DNA of 64,000 nt from Exiguobacterium mexicanum (GCF_005960665.1 NZ_CP040676.1:2543001-2607000), one strand, 5' to 3'. Positions 7,861 to 17,287 are shown, counted from the first letter of the stretch. A program made the numbers and translations. The notes: generated by a model not told the origin, from the sequence alone.

Positions 7861-8724
7861 TTATTTTTCCACAAAAAACATTGAGATGGCACCAAGACCG
7901 ACATGCGTCCCGACCGAGACGCCCATCTGCATGAGGTAAATCTCGCCGTCAAAGTCGGATTCGGCTTGAATCTTCGCCTTCAAGTTCTCGGCAATCTTTT
8001 GATCGGACGTATAGCCGATGATGACAAAATTGGTGATGTCCTTGTCGCAACGTTTGATGAACTCGTCCGTATAGTGCTTGAGAACTTTACGCGTTCCGCG
8101 CTCTTTGGCGACAATGGCCCCTTTGCCATTCTTCATGCTCATGATCGGTTTGACCATCAACAGCTTGCCGATGATGGCGCTCGCATTCGAGATGCGGCCG
8201 CTTTTAATCAAATGGTCCAAGTCGTCGACCGACAAGAAGTGCTTCACTTTCAGCTTATACTTCTCGTTGAAGTCAACGAGCTCCTCGAACGTCGCCCCGG
8301 CTTCACGCATCTGGGCGCTCTTCATTAACAACCAGCCGCTGCCGTGGCTCATCGAACGAGAGTCGACGATATGAATTTTCACCGTCGAATCAGGATGTGC
8401 CTCTTCGAAATATTCTTTTCCGAGCACGGCCGATTGATACGACCCACTCGTCCCGCTCGACATACAGATGCATAGAATCTCGTCATGTCCGCTCTCGACG
8501 GCCTCTTCCATCAGCTTCATAAATGTCGCTGGGCTCGGCATCCCCGTCGTCGGGAATTCCGGTAGCGCTTCCAACATTCCGTAAAACTCATCGGGCTGGA
8601 TGTCGACACGGTCCTCATACGACTTGTTGTCAATCGTAATGATGAGCGGCGCGACGCCAATCTCGTATTTTGCTAAAATCTCATCGGATAAATCACAAGT
8701 TGAATCTGCCAATAATCTAATCAT
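7861..8724 (-). CDS. DegV family fatty-acid-binding protein
   Basis: A 287-residue cytoplasmic protein. It starts MIRLLADSTCDLSDEI and carries TTGMPSPATFM and CMSSGTSGSYQSA, the conserved DegV segments that hold the carboxylate of a bound fatty acid. In Gram-positive bacteria related FakB proteins present fatty acids to the kinase FakA; no fakA is in this window, so the FakB role is inference. The ATG (8722-8724) follows TTGGAGGG; the three-codon extension upstream has no ribosome site. Confidence 0.9.
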   Translation of the reverse strand: MIRLLADSTCDLSDEILAKYEIGVAPLIITIDNKSYEDRVDIQPDEFYGMLEALPEFPTTGMPSPATFMKLMEEAVESGHDEILCICMSSGTSGSYQSAVLGKEYFEEAHPDSTVKIHIVDSRSMSHGSGWLLMKSAQMREAGATFEELVDFNEKYKLKVKHFLSVDDLDHLIKSGRISNASAIIGKLLMVKPIMSMKNGKGAIVAKERGTRKVLKHYTDEFIKRCDKDITNFVIIGYTSDQKIAENLKAKIQAESDFDGEIYLMQMGVSVGTHVGLGAISMFFVEK

Positions 8725-8813
8725 AGTACCCTCCAAAAATCGCTCCTGAGTGACGAGAATCGTCCTAGACCACTACGTCGATTCAGACGTCACGATAGGA
8801 CTTCTCCATTGTA

Positions 8814-9326
8814 TCAGATATGGAGGGGTAGAAGTTTTTTTGCCAGGCCTGAATATGCGTTGGTTTGCTCGTGTCGAAGCAACCATTCCTTTCGCCACAG
8901 TCCGCCCGCATAGCCCGTCAACGTCCCGTTCGATCCGATGACGCGATGGCACGGGATGACGATGCTCAACCGGTTGCGCCCGTTGGCACTGCCGACGGCC
9001 CGCACGGCGCGGTCACGGCCGAGTGTCACGGCCAGTCCGCGATACGAGGTCGTCTCGGCGTATGGAATCATGGCCAGCGCCTGCCACACGTCCTGTTGAA
9101 ACACCGTCCCCTCGACTTCAAACGGGAACGTGAACGAGTGCCGGCGTCCGATGAAGTATTCCTCGATTTCTCGATGGCACGTTTTCAACACGTCCGGCGT
9201 CATTTCATCCGCTTCAAAGCGGACATCATCGCGTTCAACGAACAGGATGGAACGGATGGCCGTCTCTGTCCCGACAATCTCTAGAATTCCAATCGGACTC
9301 ACATAGTCCAGTCTATACGTCTCCAT
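8814..9326 (-). CDS. ogt: Methylated-DNA--protein-cysteine methyltransferase
   Basis: A 170-residue suicide enzyme that moves the methyl group from O6-methylguanine to its own cysteine. The active site is IPCHRVI with Cys126. TSYRGLAVTLGRDRAVRAVG is the DNA-binding helix-turn-helix segment, and NGRNRLSIV leads into the active site. Start ATG 9324-9326 follows GGAGGTCG. Last gene of adaA-alkA-ogt; its start overlaps the end of alkA by 14 bases. Confidence 0.92.
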   Translation of the reverse strand: METYRLDYVSPIGILEIVGTETAIRSILFVERDDVRFEADEMTPDVLKTCHREIEEYFIGRRHSFTFPFEVEGTVFQQDVWQALAMIPYAETTSYRGLAVTLGRDRAVRAVGSANGRNRLSIVIPCHRVIGSNGTLTGYAGGLWRKEWLLRHEQTNAYSGLAKKLLPLHI

Positions 9327-10212
9327 ACAACGACCTCCATAGATAGAATGTGGCGTACGCCTCCCACCCGGCAAAGCGTTCCCCGTACTGCCTCACTTCG
9401 TCTGCCGTCAACTTGTCGCTTCGCCCAAGATGATGCTTCAACGCCTGATGCAGACCAGCGTCCGCAACCGGGAACGCCGTCGGATCTTGGAAACACTTCA
9501 TCCGGACATACGCGGCCGTCCACTCCCCGACACCGCGTAAGCTTAACAACCGTTCATGCATCACGTCGGGTGGCTCGCTGCGTAACTGCTGTTTCGACAA
9601 TCGTCCGTCCGTCATCTCCTGGGCGATGCCGATGATATATTCTGCTTTCCGGGTGCTGAATTGGAGCTGTCTCAGTTCACTCGGGTCGAGCAGCGCAATC
9701 GTCTCAGGATTTGGGAACGCCCAGTACGTCACGCCGTCCACTTCCCGGGATGGTCCATACTGCTCGACGAACCGTCGTTTCAGCGTATAGGCGAACGAGA
9801 GTGTGATCTGTTGACCGATGACGGCCCACGTGAGCGCCTCGAACAAGTCCGGGAACCCGATCAGGCGTAGCCCCTCGTACTCTCGGACGAGCGGACGCAA
9901 CAGTTCATCCGTCTCGGCCATCCACACGAACGCCGCGACGTCTTGGTCGAGGTCGAACCAGTCGCGGACGTAGCGCTCCACGTGTTTCTGTTCCGAGCTC
10001 GTGATGTCGTCTTCCGGGAACGTGATGACGAGGCCGTGAGCCGTCTCCATGATATCCCCTAGCAGCAATCGTCCGTCCACATCGAACAGCTTTGAGACGG
10101 ACGTTTCACGGGCGACATGCATCACTTCATCGTCAGAGCGTCGCAAAAATTGCAGACATTGTTGAAAATCAAACGGAGCGGTGACGTGAATCTCGAACGA
10201 TGAGCGACTCAT
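9313..10212 (-). CDS. alkA: DNA-3-methyladenine glycosylase II (AlkA type)
   Basis: A 299-residue glycosylase that removes alkylated purines from DNA. The helix-hairpin-helix signature is LRGVGEWTAAYVRM (residues 225-238), followed by FPVADAGLHQAL with the catalytic Asp251. The N-terminal domain is of AlkA type. I take ATG 10210-10212 (MSRSSFEIHV), which follows AAGGGGGGAG. The start overlaps the 3' end of adaA by 44 bases and the end overlaps ogt, so the three repair genes form a tightly overlapped operon. Confidence 0.88.
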   Translation of the reverse strand: MSRSSFEIHVTAPFDFQQCLQFLRRSDDEVMHVARETSVSKLFDVDGRLLLGDIMETAHGLVITFPEDDITSSEQKHVERYVRDWFDLDQDVAAFVWMAETDELLRPLVREYEGLRLIGFPDLFEALTWAVIGQQITLSFAYTLKRRFVEQYGPSREVDGVTYWAFPNPETIALLDPSELRQLQFSTRKAEYIIGIAQEMTDGRLSKQQLRSEPPDVMHERLLSLRGVGEWTAAYVRMKCFQDPTAFPVADAGLHQALKHHLGRSDKLTADEVRQYGERFAGWEAYATFYLWRSLYGDV

Positions 10213-10762
10213 CGGCTCCCCCCTTTCGATACATGCTCGGTGAACATCCCTTGAGACGTCGGAAAACGCGATAAAAGTTGGACGGGGTTTGAAAGCCGAC
10301 CTCATAACAGATGGCGAGATTGCTCATGTCCGTCGTCCGCAACAGATGGGTCGCCTTGTCGATGCGAACCTTTTCGAGCAGACGGCGCGGCGTCTCGCCC
10401 GTCGCTTGGGTGAACGTCCGCTCGACATAGAACGGGCTCAAGTTGACGTGCTCGGCAATCTCCTCAAGCTTGAGCGGCCGTTTGTAATGCGTGAGCACGA
10501 ACGCCGTCACGTCATGGACGAGCGCGCTCGCCGGACTACGGTCGACCTCGGGCTGACATCGCTTACACGGCCGAAAGCCGGACGACTCCGACTCCGCTTC
10601 CGCTTTCGTCTCATAAAAATCGACATTCTCCCGCTTCGGCTTCCGCGAGCGGCACGAGGGCCGACAGTAAATCCCGGTCGTCTTGACCGCGGTATAAAAC
10701 TGTCCGTCATACGCCGCGTCACAGGCGAGCACTTTCTCCCACTTCTCTTCAAACGTCAGCAT
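10169..10762 (-). CDS. adaA: Methylphosphotriester-DNA methyltransferase and AraC-type activator AdaA
   Basis: A 197-residue protein. The N-terminal domain has the four zinc-binding cysteines Cys33, Cys37, Cys66 and Cys69 (IYCRPSC and RPCKRC); one of these accepts methyl groups from DNA phosphotriesters. An AraC helix-turn-helix domain (residues about 85-180) follows. In B. subtilis methylated AdaA activates the ada operon; here it heads an operon with alkA and ogt, so autoregulated adaptive response is the likely role. The O6-methylguanine domain is not fused, as expected for AdaA. Start ATG 10760-10762 follows AAGGGGGTGG. Confidence 0.9.
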   Translation of the reverse strand: MLTFEEKWEKVLACDAAYDGQFYTAVKTTGIYCRPSCRSRKPKRENVDFYETKAEAESESSGFRPCKRCQPEVDRSPASALVHDVTAFVLTHYKRPLKLEEIAEHVNLSPFYVERTFTQATGETPRRLLEKVRIDKATHLLRTTDMSNLAICYEVGFQTPSNFYRVFRRLKGCSPSMYRKGGADESLIVRDSRHRSV

Positions 10763-10957
10763 CTCAGTCCACCCCCTTTGTTCCAATGTATCAGATTGAT
10801 TTTCGTTCACTCGTCCTGTTTCTTGCCCTTACAGTCTACATTCCCGCGATTCACGAATCTCATTGATTTTGAATCCGTCTCCCCCTTTGACTCGTACTAT
10901 GATTACGCGACTCGATTGAGTACACTTTAGCTAATCAAGTCAGAAGGAGTACATACG

Positions 10958-13456
10958 ATGCAAAAGCGATTTTCCTGGAAACAACTGAAATGGTTGCTTC
11001 CATTCCTATTGATTGGATTGATTCTTTATCAGAGCGGCCAAGAGCTCCAAAACCTGTCGCTCGCCGCGGCGTTTCAAACGTTAGAGGCGTTGACGGGCTT
11101 CGAACAGATTGCCTTGATCGGACTCGGGCTCGTCGCCGTTTTGACGATGACCGGCTACGATTACTTTTTACTGCGCTCGCTCGACGTCCAGCTCCCGCTC
11201 TCGAAGCTGCTTCGCGCGGCATGGATCACGAACGCGATGAACGGCATGATCGGGTTCGGCGGCGTCATCGGCATCGCGCTCCGAACGTCGCTGTATCGAC
11301 CGTATACGGACACGAAACGATTGCTCCGGGCCATCGGCTGGATGACCCCGACACTCATCAGCGGCTTGTCGCTACTTGCCGCAGGGGTGCTGCTCGGGCT
11401 CTTCCCGGCCGGTGCGCTCACCGCAACGAAACAATGGATTTGGCCAGTGCTCCTCGCGACACTCGCCGTCCTGCCGCTCTACATCTATGTGACGCGGAAG
11501 CGGTCGAACTTGGATTGGCCGACCTTGGTCGGCTATATCGCGACGTCACTCGCCGAATGGGTAACGGCCGGACTCGTCGCCTTGTATGCCCTGCATTTAC
11601 TCGGGGGCGAAGCGTCGCTCCCGGCCATGATGGGTGTCTTCATCGTCGCGACCATCGTCGGGGTCGTCTCGCTCGTCCCGGGTGGTGTCGGTTCGTTTGA
11701 TTTATTATACCTCGTCGGGATGACCCAGCTCGGCATCGACCAAGAGATCGTCTTGTCTTCCTTGATCGTCTATCGCTTCGTCTATTTCATCGTCCCATTC
11801 ATGATCAGCCTGTTTTTGGCGGCCCTCGTCTTCGGAGACCAGGTCGTCAAACAGATCGAGTATAAACCGATCATCGGGTCGTCCTATGAGATCGGGACCG
11901 TCGTCTGGCGCATCGTGTCGCGCACACTCGTCAAGACCGGACGGCTCGCCGGAAGCCTGATCGCATTGATGACGAGCCTCGTCCTTTGGTTCCAGACGCT
12001 GTTACCGAGTGTGTCACCGCTCTATTCGACCGCCCTCTGGGTACAGTGGGTCGGTACGCTCGCGCTGTTCACGGCCGGTCTGTTGACACTCCTGACCACG
12101 TTCGGGATGTACATCCGGACGAAACGTGTGCTCTGGCTCGTCGGGGTCGCCTGTGTCGTCGCCGGCATCGGTGTCATCGCGCGCGGCTTCAACCTGTTTG
12201 AAGCGTTCGTCGTCGGTGGGTTCGCCTTGTTCGTCTGGTTAACTCGCACCCAGCATAAACGGTATCGCTCCATCGTGACTGTCAGCCGCTTCGTTCGGAA
12301 CATCGCCTATGTCGGCCTTTATGTCGGTACACACGCGTTTCTGCTGCAATCGTTCAGTCAGACGGACACGATCTTCTTTTATCCGGACGCAGCTGCCGGA
12401 TTGAGCATCGCCGCCGTTGTCTTATCCGGACTAGTGTTGATTAGTATCTTCACGCTGTTCAACCGATTGAAACGCCCGCAACTCGGTACATCCTTCGAAC
12501 CGTCCCGCTTCGCGTCGTTTCAAGCTATGCATGCGACAACAAGTGCTTTCGATTTAGCTTATATGAAGGATAAATCGATTTATTATGGTTCAGACGACGA
12601 GGCGTGTCTGTTGTTCGCGGTATCCGGCAATCACGCCATCGTCCTTGGAGATGTGCAAGGCGCGCGCGACGCCGCGTCACACCTGTTGCTCGCCTTTATC
12701 GAAGAGACGGATCGCCTCGGCTATATCCCACTCTTTTATCAAGTCACCCCGGATTGGATGCCGCGCCTGCACGACGCCGGGTTCACGTTCTTCAAGCTCG
12801 GTGAAGAGGCGACGGTCGACGTCGCCACGTTCTCGCTCACCGGCAAAAAGCGCGCCAACATGCGCTCGCTTTATAACCAATTCACGAAGCGAGACTATAC
12901 GGCTGACATCGTCATGCATCCATCGCCCGACTTGATCAAGTCACTGCGCTTCATCTCGGATGACTGGCTCGGCAATCGAAGCGAGAAAGGATTCTCGCTC
13001 GGCTTTTTCAACGAACAGGCTTTGACCCATTATCCGGTTGCTCTCCTACGTGATGACACGGGACAAGTCGTCGCCTTCATCACGTTGCTCCGCGGCAGTG
13101 ATACCGTCTCCATCGATTTAATGCGCTCTAAGAATGATGCTCTGCCCGGCTCGATTGAGGTGCTGATTCTCCATGTAATCGAGTGGGCACGAGCCAACGA
13201 CTACGCCTACGTCGGTCTTGGCATGGCGCCACTCGCATCGGTCGGTGAGCACACGTTCGCGTACTGGCCGGAACGGATTGCAGCCGATATTTTCGAAAAC
13301 ATCAGTTATATCTACCCGTTCAGCGGGCTTCGTCAGTTCAAACATAAGTTCAAACCGACGTGGGAAGCTCGATATTTGGCCATTCGAAAGCGTCGGAAGC
13401 TACTACCTTCTTTGCTTCGGACGGCACGGTTGATTAGCCGGAAACGAGAGCTTTAA
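10958..13456 (+). CDS. mprF: Phosphatidylglycerol lysyltransferase/flippase MprF
   Basis: An 832-residue integral membrane protein. The N-terminal half (to about residue 515) has some 13-14 hydrophobic segments and the flippase signature VSLVPGGVGSFDLLYLVGM. The C-terminal cytosolic domain (about 520-830) is the DUF2156 lysyl-tRNA-dependent transferase. MprF adds lysine or alanine to phosphatidylglycerol and flips it outward, lowering surface negative charge and giving resistance to cationic peptides. AGAAGGAG precedes the ATG. Monocistronic; divergent from adaA. Confidence 0.93.
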   Translation: MQKRFSWKQLKWLLPFLLIGLILYQSGQELQNLSLAAAFQTLEALTGFEQIALIGLGLVAVLTMTGYDYFLLRSLDVQLPLSKLLRAAWITNAMNGMIGFGGVIGIALRTSLYRPYTDTKRLLRAIGWMTPTLISGLSLLAAGVLLGLFPAGALTATKQWIWPVLLATLAVLPLYIYVTRKRSNLDWPTLVGYIATSLAEWVTAGLVALYALHLLGGEASLPAMMGVFIVATIVGVVSLVPGGVGSFDLLYLVGMTQLGIDQEIVLSSLIVYRFVYFIVPFMISLFLAALVFGDQVVKQIEYKPIIGSSYEIGTVVWRIVSRTLVKTGRLAGSLIALMTSLVLWFQTLLPSVSPLYSTALWVQWVGTLALFTAGLLTLLTTFGMYIRTKRVLWLVGVACVVAGIGVIARGFNLFEAFVVGGFALFVWLTRTQHKRYRSIVTVSRFVRNIAYVGLYVGTHAFLLQSFSQTDTIFFYPDAAAGLSIAAVVLSGLVLISIFTLFNRLKRPQLGTSFEPSRFASFQAMHATTSAFDLAYMKDKSIYYGSDDEACLLFAVSGNHAIVLGDVQGARDAASHLLLAFIEETDRLGYIPLFYQVTPDWMPRLHDAGFTFFKLGEEATVDVATFSLTGKKRANMRSLYNQFTKRDYTADIVMHPSPDLIKSLRFISDDWLGNRSEKGFSLGFFNEQALTHYPVALLRDDTGQVVAFITLLRGSDTVSIDLMRSKNDALPGSIEVLILHVIEWARANDYAYVGLGMAPLASVGEHTFAYWPERIAADIFENISYIYPFSGLRQFKHKFKPTWEARYLAIRKRRKLLPSLLRTARLISRKREL

Positions 13457-13497
13457 ACACGAAAGAGCGTCTCACACGCGAGGCGCTCTTTCGTGTT
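13456..13497 (+). terminator. Terminator of mprF
   Basis: Perfect 14-bp stem AACACGAAAGAGCG/CGCTCTTTCGTGTT with a 14-base loop, right at the mprF stop. Confidence 0.7.
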
Positions 13498-13605
13498 ACG
13501 TCATGAGTGAAATGTCGGGCATCTAAAACTGATACATTCTCTTTAATAAGATGCATTTCTGTGTTCAACTCTTCTTTTAACGAATATGGTAGCACCGACC
13601 TTATA

Positions 13606-14178
13606 TCAAGTCGATGCTTCCGTAACTGTCCAATCTGAAATTGTGACGTTGAATCCTGACGCCTTCGGATCCGGACTACAGGCGTACGGTCCGATGCGTA
13701 ACGTCGAGACGTCATGGAGGTGAGCGATTCGCAACTGTTCACGCGTACCCCCCTCGTATTCGAAGAACACCTCAACATCGCCATCGGTGTAGCCGAGTTC
13801 AAACGTCAACGGTTCACGGATGGCGTCGTTCGGGAAATCACGTGTCGACCAATCCGAGTAGCCAAAGGACGTGACGACGGCCCCAAGGTGTGACGGTCCG
13901 TCCGGAATATATTCGACGGACGTCTTAAGCCAATGCTCGTCGTTAACGTATAACAGGATGCCGGCCTGGTCATATGTATGGCTCGGATCCATCTCAATCG
14001 TCGCGCGACATGTGAACCGCTTAGACGCCACATCCGTCACCAAAGCGTGGGCCGTCATCCGGTTGAACCCGTAATGGGTGTTCCGCCAAAAGTCGGTGTC
14101 GGGTGCTGTCTGGAACGTCAAGCTTTCACCGAGACTCACTTCGTCTGGTTCATTGATCCACTTATATGACTTCCACAT
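13606..14178 (-). CDS. DUF1349 concanavalin-like domain protein
   Basis: A 190-residue protein of the DUF1349 family, a beta-sandwich related to the C-terminal module of beta-xylosidases. It starts MWKSYKWINEPDEVSL and contains DFWRNTHYGF, DQAGILLYVNDEHWLKTSVE and LRIGPYACSPD, typical family stretches. No signal peptide, so cytoplasmic. Its start overlaps the NUDIX gene stop by 17 bases; third gene of the operon beginning at 15200. Function unknown. Confidence 0.78.
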   Translation of the reverse strand: MWKSYKWINEPDEVSLGESLTFQTAPDTDFWRNTHYGFNRMTAHALVTDVASKRFTCRATIEMDPSHTYDQAGILLYVNDEHWLKTSVEYIPDGPSHLGAVVTSFGYSDWSTRDFPNDAIREPLTFELGYTDGDVEVFFEYEGGTREQLRIAHLHDVSTLRIGPYACSPDPKASGFNVTISDWTVTEAST

Positions 14179-14692
14179 GATTGATACCTCCCCATTGTCC
14201 TCGCATCGCGAACAGCAACGGAATCATCGGTTCGTGATACGGAATAAATTTCCCTGACCTGATCATATCAAGAATCGTCGCCTCATCCGCCCATTGCACG
14301 GCTTGCACTTCTGATGGTTGGAGCGTCAACTCATCGAGGTCAACTTCTGCTTCGACGAGATAGATATCATCGAACCCTTCGTCAAAGTTGACCGTCAAAT
14401 GGGGCCGTGTGTTAGATAAATCAAGTTTCAGCCCGATCTCTTCTTCAAGCTCGCGCATCGCCGCTTGTTGACTCGTATCGCCGACCGTGGCGCTACCGCC
14501 GACGGTGATGTCCCACATGTTCGCCCAACCGTCTTTGAACGGTTGGCGCTGCTGAATCAACATCTGTCCATCCTTGTTGAAAATGCAAACGTGGATGACG
14601 AGATGATAATCATCTTGAGGAAGGCGTATCCCTCGTTGCCACGTTCGCCCTGTTTTCTTGCAGTCTACATCATACACATCCCAAAACTCCAT
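14162..14692 (-). CDS. NUDIX hydrolase
   Basis: A 176-residue NUDIX enzyme. The NUDIX box reads GGSATVGDTSQQAAMRELEE, continuing EIGL, with Asp in place of the first Glu. The start MEFWDVYDVDCKKTGRTW resembles isopentenyl-diphosphate isomerase-like and YfcD-type NUDIX proteins. Substrate unknown. ATG 14690-14692 follows GGGGATGG; the ORF is open upstream but that part overlaps the previous gene. Confidence 0.88.
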   Translation of the reverse strand: MEFWDVYDVDCKKTGRTWQRGIRLPQDDYHLVIHVCIFNKDGQMLIQQRQPFKDGWANMWDITVGGSATVGDTSQQAAMRELEEEIGLKLDLSNTRPHLTVNFDEGFDDIYLVEAEVDLDELTLQPSEVQAVQWADEATILDMIRSGKFIPYHEPMIPLLFAMRGQWGGINHVEVI

Positions 14693-14705
14693 CGTTCCAT
14701 CCCCT

Positions 14706-15200
14706 TTACGTCGCGGCGCTCGAAGATGCCGCTTGATCTGCTTTGACGCAGTCGATGGCGACGACGATTGAGATGAGTAAGTGTTCCATCGTATCATCGA
14801 CTACTCGAATTTCGTACGTATCGCCCCACGTTAGCCACTTCTTTTGGACACTACCGATGACATGTCCGTTTTGGCGTACTTCGAAGTTCATATCCCACCA
14901 GTTGCCATCGACTTCAATCCCGGCTGCATCAATTGTGTAGCGCGGCTTGAAGAACGTGAACTCTTTTGAAATCGTTAACGTCTCCTCCCCCTCGACATCG
15001 ACGTAAAATGTCGGCAAAAAGCTGAATGTCTTTTTCGTAATCGTCGTAATCTCGTATCCATTCTTGTCAGAAATCGTGAACGACTTCGGTAACTTCATAA
15101 AACTACCTTCTACAAAATAAAGATCGTTCTCATCTGCATCTTTGATACTGAACCGGCCACGTAGGCTGAAAACCTTTTGTTTCATGTAGAGCGTGTTCAT
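14706..15200 (-). CDS. LURP-one-related (YxjI-like) protein
   Basis: A 164-residue protein of the LURP-one/YxjI family with a tubby-like beta-barrel fold. Recognisable stretches are MKQKVFSLRGRFSIKDADEN and YFVEGSFMKLPKSFTI. The last residues include hydrophobic LLISIVVAIDCV that packs inside the barrel. Role in bacteria is unclear. Start ATG 15198-15200 is 7 bases after GGAGG; an earlier ATG almost touches that site. First gene of a three-gene operon with the NUDIX and DUF1349 genes. Confidence 0.78.
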   Translation of the reverse strand: MNTLYMKQKVFSLRGRFSIKDADENDLYFVEGSFMKLPKSFTISDKNGYEITTITKKTFSFLPTFYVDVEGEETLTISKEFTFFKPRYTIDAAGIEVDGNWWDMNFEVRQNGHVIGSVQKKWLTWGDTYEIRVVDDTMEHLLISIVVAIDCVKADQAASSSAAT

Positions 15201-15304
15201 CGTCATCCCTCCGATTGTATGTGGTACCTTATATACGAAACCATACCCGAAATCGATTCAGAATCTTTCAACACGCAACGTGAGGTGGACTAAGGAGTTC
15301 TAGA

Positions 15305-15755
15305 ATGTCTGTCAACTCATTAACGATGTAGTCCGCTTGGTGTACATTCATTAACATACTCGAATCAAATCGTTGGGAACATCACTTTCGTCATCGATTT
15401 TCATGATTATTTCCCGGGACAAGGCTGGTCAGATTTCGTTGCTATCGTGTTGACATGGTGGATTGACAATGGCCACGCCCTCTTATTCGCCCCGTTGCAG
15501 GAAACCTACTCATTCCAATTCATGGACGGTCCAATTCAAATAGCTGCTAAAAAAGTGACCGGCACAGAAGTTGAGCTCACATTGATAGAAGAGGATCGTC
15601 CCTAAACAATCCTGGGAACGGTAACACTTGTGGAATTAACAAAGGCACTCATCAAAACGAGCCGGCAGTTAATTAACGCCGCAGACCGAAACGGATGGAA
15701 AAACGAGGAGATCGACCAGCTACGTCATACCGTCAAATCACTTCAGGCATACTAA
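15305..15755 (+). pseudogene. Decayed gene, frameshifted and with an internal stop
   Basis: AAGGAG and ATG 15305 open a reading frame that stops after eight codons. From 15324 another frame (no start codon) encodes a convincing protein tail, including VGNITFVIDFHDYFPGQGW, then FQFMDGPIQIAAKK, and stops at TAA 15603-15605. The same frame continues TILGTVTLVELTKALIKTSR to a stop at 15753-15755. A single frameshift and one nonsense change would restore a gene of about 150 residues. Family not recognised. Confidence 0.6.
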
Positions 15756-15802
15756 TAGAGAACTAAGCATTAGCATAGCTAGCGATCTATTAGGCTCTAT
15801 GC

Positions 15803-15831
15803 AAAAAAGATCGACGGACAGTCGATCTTTT
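15803..15831 (-). terminator. Terminator of the FusB-family gene
   Basis: Perfect 10-bp stem AAAGATCGAC/GTCGATCTTT with a T run on the minus strand. Confidence 0.7.
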
Positions 15832-15833
15832 AC

Positions 15834-16487
15834 TCACTCTGTCAAAGCTGTTTCGACGAACGTCATTAAGCCGTTAAGATTTGTCATTTTTTCGTTGCAC
15901 GTGGCACTATCTGTACAGATATATGTCCCAATCGCTTTATAATAGTCAGGATTTTTGGCTTGTTTTGCTTTCGTGATAGTCACACAATATGAGACTTCTG
16001 CCAACTGATTACAGAAGGCACAAATGTTTTTCTTCGAATTCGGGCTTGGCTTACACTCAATCCCAATCAGCTGATGATCTTCCTTCTCGCAAAGGATATA
16101 TTTTCGATTAGAACGCAAGTCATTCCAACTCATATAGGACATCCGATTCACATTTAGACCCGCTACGTCTGGAAGTTTCAGCTTTTTCTGTTTTGGAAAC
16201 AGTTTTTTCACTTGTTGTTCCGAAACGTGTGGAAACGACCGGACATGGGGTCTTAATCCATCTATAAACATGTCATATGATTCATCTGTTTGTAAGGTTG
16301 ACACGTCGATCATTGCGAGCTGAGATGGCGTCGCTTCTGGAAATAGATATGAAATTTTGGCATTGGCCAAATCAATGACAGCTTGTAATACGGAGACCGG
16401 TAAACTTTTCTTTCGACTATCTCGAATGATTTCTACTTGTTCTCGAATGTAATTAAATTGGTGGTTTTCAATAAAACGCTCTAGCAT
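15834..16487 (-). CDS. FusB/FusC-family EF-G-binding protein
   Basis: A 217-residue cytoplasmic protein with the N-terminal helical domain and C-terminal treble-clef zinc finger of FusB-family proteins; the four ligands are Cys156, Cys159, Cys191 and Cys197 (ICAFCNQ and YICTDSATC). FusB proteins bind elongation factor G on the ribosome and release it when fusidic acid has locked it there. Chromosomal homologues in Bacilli may have a housekeeping role, so resistance is possible but not shown. Monocistronic, with its own terminator. Confidence 0.85.
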   Translation of the reverse strand: MLERFIENHQFNYIREQVEIIRDSRKKSLPVSVLQAVIDLANAKISYLFPEATPSQLAMIDVSTLQTDESYDMFIDGLRPHVRSFPHVSEQQVKKLFPKQKKLKLPDVAGLNVNRMSYMSWNDLRSNRKYILCEKEDHQLIGIECKPSPNSKKNICAFCNQLAEVSYCVTITKAKQAKNPDYYKAIGTYICTDSATCNEKMTNLNGLMTFVETALTE

Positions 16488-16580
16488 GTTCAGTCATCCT
16501 TTCCAATCCTGACTTCTTTTAGTGTAAAGGATTTTGCACTACAAATATGTACCTACTTTAAGTTAGAACTGTTTTATATA

Positions 16581-16614
16581 AAAAACGGCACAATCGCAAA
16601 CATGCGTTGTGCCG
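16581..16614 (-). terminator. Terminator
   Basis: Perfect 8-bp stem CGGCACAA/TTGTGCCG with a T run on the minus strand, 5 bases after the gene ending at 16619. Confidence 0.65.
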
Positions 16615-16618
16615 CTAA

Positions 16619-16885
16619 TTATTTTGAAATGTAGATGATTTTGCGAATTGTACTGACAGACAAATGGTATTCATCCGCCAATTGATCGACCCCGGTCCCT
16701 TTCGCAAAGGATATCCGAATCGCTTCGTTACGCTTTTCAAGTAGCTTTTTCCCGCCACTGACCGTTCCCCAACGCTTCTTTTCTTGAACTGTCCGGGGCA
16801 CATAAAGTGTTTCCCCTTGGACGTATCGTTGAACTTCTTGAAGCAATTTCTCTGGAAGAATGTGTTGCGCATTTACGTACTTCAT
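16619..16885 (-). CDS. CD3324-type small helix-turn-helix protein
   Basis: An 88-residue protein starting MKYVNAQHILPEKLLQEVQR. This opening and the central YVPRTVQEKKRWGTVSGGKK match the CD3324 family of small putative DNA-binding proteins of Firmicutes. The C-terminal half (GVDQLADEYHLSVSTIRKII) is a Mor-like helix-turn-helix. ATG 16883-16885 follows AAGGAG. Probable regulator with unknown targets. Confidence 0.7.
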   Translation of the reverse strand: MKYVNAQHILPEKLLQEVQRYVQGETLYVPRTVQEKKRWGTVSGGKKLLEKRNEAIRISFAKGTGVDQLADEYHLSVSTIRKIIYISK

Positions 16886-17086
16886 ATCTGCTCGCTCCTT
16901 ATAAGAATTTCGACAATAAGGAAGCAAAGCCATTGTTGTAAAAAATTATATAGCGATCAACTTATACATTCTGCCCCATGCAAACGATCGCCTTTGTGAC
17001 AACTGGCTTTGCATGAGTGATTGAAGACTTAGAAAATCTCAAACGATTTTCCACGTATATGCGCCCCCTTTCAAATCACAAGATGT

Positions 17087-17287
17087 CTATTCCATTATAC
17101 AAAATAACTCGTTACTTTTGATACAAAAGTAGGTCGACATAAAGTCATCACCTATTTTCACACTTAACGAATCATCATGTGTGCAAGAACTGTCTGTGAG
17201 CACTTCACCGGCGTTGTCGCCAAACGATTTTGTATCTGGACAATCGACAACTAGCCACCAGTCTTTTTATGACTGGCCCCTTAACAT
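17087..17287 (-). pseudogene. Possible gene remnant in a 560-base gap
   Basis: Within the gene-poor stretch 16886-17443 the minus strand has ATG (17285-17287) giving six codons, MLRGQS, then a stop. In another frame 60 codons follow and encode plausible protein such as DWWLVVDCPDTKSFGDNAGE, ending at TAG 17087-17089. A frameshift next to the small CCAGTC/GACTGG hairpin (17258-17276) would join them. I see nothing else in 16886-17443. Confidence 0.3.
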
